This document shows positions 20,977 through 24,613 of a stretch of DNA of 24,613 nt, in pieces. Source of the DNA: a bacterium (lineage in GTDB: Bacteria > SZUA-182 > DTGQ01). A program made the translations under genes and the position numbers. The notes beneath the pieces were generated by a model. The model ran no database searches, had not been told where the DNA came from, and saw only the letters and a list, made by a program, of their open reading frames with translations. The stretch's first letter is position 1, and each line of letters begins with the position of its first letter. The stretch covers positions 1 to 24,613 of the forward strand of contig JAILZY010000053.1 in NCBI GenBank assembly GCA_023512255.1, in the 5' to 3' direction.

Positions 20977-20992
20977 TGCAAAATAAATGCCA
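20977..20992 (-). promoter_or_regulatory. sigma-54 (-24/-12) promoter for the degenerate GGDEF gene
   Basis: The minus strand reads TGGCATTTATTTTGCA: TGGCA at -24, a perfect TTGCA at -12 and 10 bases between GG and GC. The predicted start near 20966 gives a leader of about 180 bases. This is the best match in the window apart from T in place of C in TGGCAC. The overlapping palindromes at 21124-21167 lie about 160-200 bases upstream of the start. Confidence 0.75.
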
Positions 20993-21123
20993 TCTTAAAG
21001 ATCGGTCTTTCACAAACCAAAATGTACTCCTATATTTTATTTTTCAGGAAAAAACAATGTGTTTTCTCCCCTCGCTAGATTTGTAATTCCTTTGAGGAGA
21101 AAGAAGGCTTAAGGCTGGCGAGA

Positions 21124-21167
21124 AATTATGAATCTTGGTTCATAATTATGAAATCACTTTCATAATT
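21124..21167. promoter_or_regulatory. overlapping alternating palindromes upstream of a sigma-54 promoter
   Basis: AATTATGAA (21124-21132) pairs with TTCATAATT (21139-21147). The end of that arm overlaps AATTATGAAA (21144-21153), which pairs with TTTCATAATT (21158-21167). There are therefore four arms of one motif, ATTATGAA or its complement, in alternating orientation. They are a candidate activator-binding array for the promoter at 20977-20992. Alternatively they are mutually exclusive hairpins after the stop codon of the 21213-22586 gene. The rest of the 20788-21212 gap shows no gene. Confidence 0.5.
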
Positions 21168-21212
21168 TGCCCTACTCAATACTCTCTTCAGCGTCCCTAA
21201 CTAATTATTCAC

Positions 21213-22586
21213 CTATTCCCGAATCTGATACTCTTTGATCTTACTTAACAGAGAGCGATAGCTGACCTGGAGAAGCTTGGCAGCCTGTATCCGGTTCCAA
21301 TTGGTCTTGGCCAGAACACTTTTAATGGTAGCTTTTTCCGCTTTTTGGATAGCCAGTCGACTGACCTCCTTCAAGGGAATGATTTTGGTATTCTTGTAAA
21401 CCATCTTCCCTTCAACCACATCGTGGGGAATGACGGTATAAACCACTTCCTCACTGCCTAGAACGATGATTTTTTTTATTAAGTTCTCTAGCTCTCGAAT
21501 ATTTCCAGGCCAATCGTAGTTCATAAAAATATTCATGATCTGAGGAGATATTGAAGTTATTTCTTTCCCATACATAGCGGAATATTTTTTGAGAAAATAA
21601 TCCACCAGAAGGTAGATATCCTCCTTATGTTCCCTTAGCGGGGGGAGAAAAATGGTTACCTCATTCAGCCGGTAGAACAGATCCTCCCTGAAGCTGCCAT
21701 TCCTGATCCCCTCTTCTAAGTCGCGGTTTGTGGCCACGATGATCCGCACATCGACCTTGACGCTTTTTTTACCACCCAGACGGCTGAATTCTTTTTCTTC
21801 CAGAACCTGAAGGAGCTTGGCCTGAAGGGAAGGGGGCATTTCGCCGATTTCATCCAGGAATATCGTCCCTTCATTGGCAAACTCAAACCGCCCCGGTTTA
21901 GGGCGTTGAGCACCGGTAAAGGCTCCCCGCTCATAACCGAAGAGCTCGGACTCAAGGAGGGTCTCTGGCAGGGTGGCGCAATTGACCTTGATAAAAGGTT
22001 TATCACGGCGGTTAGAGAGGGAATGAATGGCCCGAGTTACTAGCTCTTTCCCTGTTCCACTCTCTCCTCTTACCAGAATGGTTAACTCGGTGTCGGCCAC
22101 CTGCTCGATCATCTTCTTGATGTTCAGAATGGGATTGCTGTCTCCAATAAAATTTTCATACTCAGCTCGAGATTTTAACTTTTTTTTCAAAGATTCGTTC
22201 TCGCAGGCCAGGGCCTTGCGTTCCAAGACCTTGCTGATCGTGATTTTCAACTCATCAATATCAAACGGCTTGGTAATAAAGTCATCAGCCCCCGCATGCA
22301 TAGCCTTGACTACATTTTTGGCCTCTCCATACGCCGAGAGCATCACCGCCGATATCCGCCTAGAGATGGCCTTGATCCTCCCCAGAAGCTCGATCCCGTT
22401 AATATCGGGCATGTTTATATCCATCAATACTAGATCAGGAGCCTCATTTCTGACTTGTTGAATAGCTGTTTTCCCATCTTCAGCAGACAAAACCCTATAA
22501 CCTTCCTTAGTCAGCGCCTCGGTCAGTATCCAGATCAATTCAGGATCATCATCGACTAATAAAATCGTTACTTTCTTGTCTTTCAT
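21213..22586 (-). CDS. NtrC-family sigma-54 response regulator
   Basis: A 457-residue DNA-binding regulator. The receiver domain (about 5-118) has the acidic pair Asp12/Asp13, phospho-acceptor Asp56 in VLMDINMP and Lys106 in ITKPFD, so it is complete. The AAA+ domain (about 145-380) has Walker A GESGTGKE (174-181), an intact GAFTGA loop (221-226), Walker B TIFLDEIGE (241-249) and FREDLFYRL (299-307). A Fis-type helix-turn-helix closes the protein (about 418-452, LLQVSYRSLLSKIKEYQI). It should contact RpoN and fire -24/-12 promoters when phosphorylated. AGGTGAG lies 8 bases before the ATG. The histidine kinase gene ends 193 bases upstream on the same strand, so the two form an apparent two-component pair. 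The domain layout is that of the NtrC/ZraR/PrsR group; the exact subgroup is not determined. Confidence 0.95.
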   Translation of the reverse strand: MKDKKVTILLVDDDPELIWILTEALTKEGYRVLSAEDGKTAIQQVRNEAPDLVLMDINMPDINGIELLGRIKAISRRISAVMLSAYGEAKNVVKAMHAGADDFITKPFDIDELKITISKVLERKALACENESLKKKLKSRAEYENFIGDSNPILNIKKMIEQVADTELTILVRGESGTGKELVTRAIHSLSNRRDKPFIKVNCATLPETLLESELFGYERGAFTGAQRPKPGRFEFANEGTIFLDEIGEMPPSLQAKLLQVLEEKEFSRLGGKKSVKVDVRIIVATNRDLEEGIRNGSFREDLFYRLNEVTIFLPPLREHKEDIYLLVDYFLKKYSAMYGKEITSISPQIMNIFMNYDWPGNIRELENLIKKIIVLGSEEVVYTVIPHDVVEGKMVYKNTKIIPLKEVSRLAIQKAEKATIKSVLAKTNWNRIQAAKLLQVSYRSLLSKIKEYQIRE

Positions 22587-22657
22587 TTACTTAACTCACC
22601 TATACGCTTTCTTTTAATGATTGGGATTGCTCTATAACTGTCAAAATTATTAAAGCC

Positions 22658-22670
22658 TATGGTTACCATA
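22658..22670. promoter_or_regulatory. TATGGT-T-ACCATA palindrome upstream of the response regulator gene
   Basis: A perfect 6-1-6 palindrome in the 193-base gap between the kinase stop codon and the regulator ATG, 72-84 bases before that ATG. It is a possible operator. A weak -24/-12-like match (22693-22708, AGGAAC and TAGCT) is nearby, not strong enough to call. Confidence 0.3.
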
Positions 22671-22779
22671 CCACAACCAACGGTCAAGAGTCAGCTACCG
22701 TGGTTCCTGAATATCTAGGGGAATTTCACGCACCACCCCAGTCAGAGGAGTGGGCAGAAATTCCCGAGACGCCGGGTAA

Positions 22780-24405
22780 TTACTCTTTAATTATTGGAAT
22801 ATACACCATAAAGGTGCTCCCTTTACCTACCTCACTTTGAACCTCGATGTGGCCATTATGAGCCTGGATAATCTGATTGGCCGCAGCCAATCCTAATCCA
22901 GTGCCCGATTCCTTAGTGGTGAAAAAATGCTCAAAGATTTTTTTTTGAATTTTGCGGGGAATCCCGCAGCCAGTATCAGTAAATGTTACCAACACATATT
23001 TTTGTTGAGAGCCGTCCGGGCAGAAGTTTCGGGCCGAAACCCGAAGCTCTCCTCCCCTGGGCATAGCCTCAATAGCATTAACAATGATATTGAGGAAACA
23101 CTCCTTAATCCGCTCCTCATTGACGTAGGTAGGACTGACATTCTGATGCGGCTCGCGGATAAGGGAAATCTTATGTCGAGAAAGATCGTTTTTTACCAGG
23201 CTTAACACCTGATCAAGGACAGTGTTCAAATCCACTATCTTTCTCTGAAATTGTCCTGGAGTTGAAAACAACAGCAGTTCCTTCACCAAGGCATTGAGCT
23301 GAAAGAGGCTGTTATTCATAACCTCCAGGGACTTATTCCGAAAATCATCCTCATACCAGCGGTCTTCCAAATTCTGTAAGGCTCCCTTGATCTTGGTGAT
23401 CGGATGCCGCAGATCATGAGCAATTTCAGAAATCATCTCACCCATAGTGATAAGCTGGGTCGATTTGGCAATGCAGGAAGCCCTTTCGTATAGAGAAACC
23501 GCTTGTGAGGCAATGATCGACAAAAATTGACGCCGCTCAGCCAAAGAAAACGCATCCTTGACCGCACTGCCAAGGCAAAAGATTCCATCTAGGTCATGAT
23601 TAATCGTTATCGGCAAACAGAAAAAGGATTCAAGAAGAAACTCCTGAAATCCATTTTCCCGAAAGTAGGCCAGCAGAGGCTCGCTCAAGCAATCGCTGAT
23701 CTCTTCTCCCTGGGCATTTTGCTGCCTGAGGCATTTTATCCCTTCGGCTGGAATTTTCCCCAGACTGAGCCTCTTGAGACTATCTTCATTAATACCATGA
23801 GCGAATCGCAAGCGCAATCCTTGAGTTTCGCTCTGAAAGGAAAACCATAGGAAATAGTCGATCGGCAGAACCTGCTTGATCGCCGTCGCCAGCCGATCAA
23901 GAGCCTTATCGAGATTGCTCTGAAGGCCGAAAGTGCGGGCGATCTCATACAGTACGGAGAGCTCCTTGATCTTCCATTCTAATTCCTGATTTTTAGCCTG
24001 CAATTCGCTTACCAATTGCTTATTCTTGAGACCTAGCTTGCGGCGCTCCAGGCTCTTTTTTACTACGAACCGGATCTCATCCAGAGTGCATCCCTTGACC
24101 AGAAAGTCATAGGCCCCTTTGCGGGCTGACTCGACTGCTAGCTCTCTTGAGTCTCGGCCTGAAATCATAATCACTGGGATTTCAGGATAGAGCTGCTTGA
24201 TCTGCTCAAGGAACTCCATGGTTTTTCTTTCAGCCCCTTCTAATTCGAGGTCCAAAAAGATCAGGCTGAAGACTGTAAGTTTAATTTTATCCAAGGCTTG
24301 TGAGGCAGAGGCCGCAGTCGTAACTTGATAGCCATCTTCGGCCAGGTGCGCCTTGAGATAATCGGTATATTCCTGATTACTGTCAATTATGAGGATATTG
24401 TCCAT
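22780..24405 (-). CDS. soluble REC-GAF sensor histidine kinase
   Basis: A 541-residue cytoplasmic kinase without membrane helices. An N-terminal receiver domain (about 1-118) has Asp52 in IFLDLE and Lys104 in FLVKG, but the acidic pair near the first strand is reduced to Asp8-Ser9. A coiled linker (about 120-150) leads to a GAF-like sensor (about 155-305). The HisKA dimerisation helix carries His330 in EIAHDLRHP. The ATPase domain has the N-box NIIVNAIEAM (439-448), DTGCGIP (477-483), the F-box FFTTKESGTGLGL (494-506) and GKGSTF at the end. It should phosphorylate the NtrC-type regulator encoded just downstream. The N-terminal receiver lets another kinase tune it, or it may act as a pseudo-receiver. 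No Shine-Dalgarno sequence is visible before the ATG, but a strong promoter lies about 80 bases further upstream. Confidence 0.92.
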   Translation of the reverse strand: MDNILIIDSNQEYTDYLKAHLAEDGYQVTTAASASQALDKIKLTVFSLIFLDLELEGAERKTMEFLEQIKQLYPEIPVIMISGRDSRELAVESARKGAYDFLVKGCTLDEIRFVVKKSLERRKLGLKNKQLVSELQAKNQELEWKIKELSVLYEIARTFGLQSNLDKALDRLATAIKQVLPIDYFLWFSFQSETQGLRLRFAHGINEDSLKRLSLGKIPAEGIKCLRQQNAQGEEISDCLSEPLLAYFRENGFQEFLLESFFCLPITINHDLDGIFCLGSAVKDAFSLAERRQFLSIIASQAVSLYERASCIAKSTQLITMGEMISEIAHDLRHPITKIKGALQNLEDRWYEDDFRNKSLEVMNNSLFQLNALVKELLLFSTPGQFQRKIVDLNTVLDQVLSLVKNDLSRHKISLIREPHQNVSPTYVNEERIKECFLNIIVNAIEAMPRGGELRVSARNFCPDGSQQKYVLVTFTDTGCGIPRKIQKKIFEHFFTTKESGTGLGLAAANQIIQAHNGHIEVQSEVGKGSTFMVYIPIIKE

Positions 24406-24491
24406 GAAATCAATTATATGAAAGCAGTTAAACAGGCTCGAGGCATTATGATAGAGTTTACCTATTTGTAAAAATGTGTTACTTTTTTTTC

Positions 24492-24520
24492 ATTCTAATC
24501 AAAACTTTGCTTTTTGTCAA
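24492..24520 (-). promoter_or_regulatory. sigma-70-type promoter for the kinase-regulator pair
   Basis: On the minus strand TTGACA (24515-24520), a 17-base spacer and TAGAAT (24492-24497): a full -35 element and a near-consensus -10 at ideal spacing. The predicted start is near 24485, about 80 bases before the kinase ATG. The two-component genes thus appear to be expressed from a housekeeping promoter. The rest of 24406-24613 shows no gene. Confidence 0.75.
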
Positions 24521-24613
24521 GATATTAAGCTAGCTCTCAGATGTTCCCCATATTTAAAATTAGGAGAAGTAGATAAGCTGCAGGGGAAGGGTATTGAGGT
24601 AAAAGACAATAGT

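Noticed and set aside
22693-22708. A sigma-54 promoter for the response regulator gene on the minus strand.
   Set aside because: AGGAAC and TAGCT have correct spacing but lack the conserved C of TGGC; too weak beside the four good matches.
22630-22840. A plus-strand open stretch of some 65 codons across the kinase-regulator gap.
   Set aside because: It has no start codon or ribosome site and its end overlaps the kinase gene in antisense. Probably chance, or an old fragment that cannot be identified.

Overview
The window looks like a chromosomal segment of a Gram-negative bacterium with intermediate GC content. Genes start with good Shine-Dalgarno sequences and ATG, GTG or TTG. Many products carry Sec-type signal peptides. 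Two sigma-54 activators and an exosortase-family membrane protein suggest a deltaproteobacterium-like or candidate-phylum organism, but nothing here fixes the taxon. I see no tRNA, rRNA, CRISPR array, phage or intact insertion sequence.

Left part (1-4232, minus strand): three secreted proteins of unknown function, namely a short Pro/Trp/Leu-rich protein, a 750-residue multidomain protein with a calcium-type loop and cadherin/Ig-like domains, and a 205-residue protein with an internal duplication. Middle left (4233-8872, plus): a structured leader, a CbiMN-type nickel/cobalt permease and, 37 bases later, a membrane-anchored sigma-54 activator with HAMP and two PAS domains. Middle (9100-12732, plus): an unusual fusion of an exosortase-type core, extra membrane helices and a C-terminal SPFH/band-7-like domain, then a stand-alone THUMP protein and a secreted two-repeat protein. 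Next come glucose-6-phosphate isomerase (minus), a secreted Tyr/Ser/Pro-rich protein (plus), a secreted unknown (minus) and a large secreted protein with two beta-helix blocks around two PKD-like domains (plus). Right part (20161-24405, minus): REC-GAF histidine kinase, NtrC-type regulator, and a degenerate GGDEF protein that keeps its I-site.

The main unifying observation is a set of four sigma-54 (-24/-12) promoter matches of the form TGGCA-N7-TGC. Each lies in an intergenic region and points at the gene downstream: three secreted-protein genes and the degenerate GGDEF gene. With two sigma-54 activators in the same window, this suggests a local RpoN regulon for cell-surface or secreted products and c-di-GMP sensing. 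Exosortase systems in other bacteria are known to be wired to RpoN through PrsK/PrsR-type pairs. No protein in the window carries a recognisable C-terminal exosortase sorting signal, so the substrates of the exosortase fusion must lie elsewhere, or it does something different.

The intergenic regions are rich in perfect hairpins, nested inverted repeats and short direct repeats, annotated individually below.
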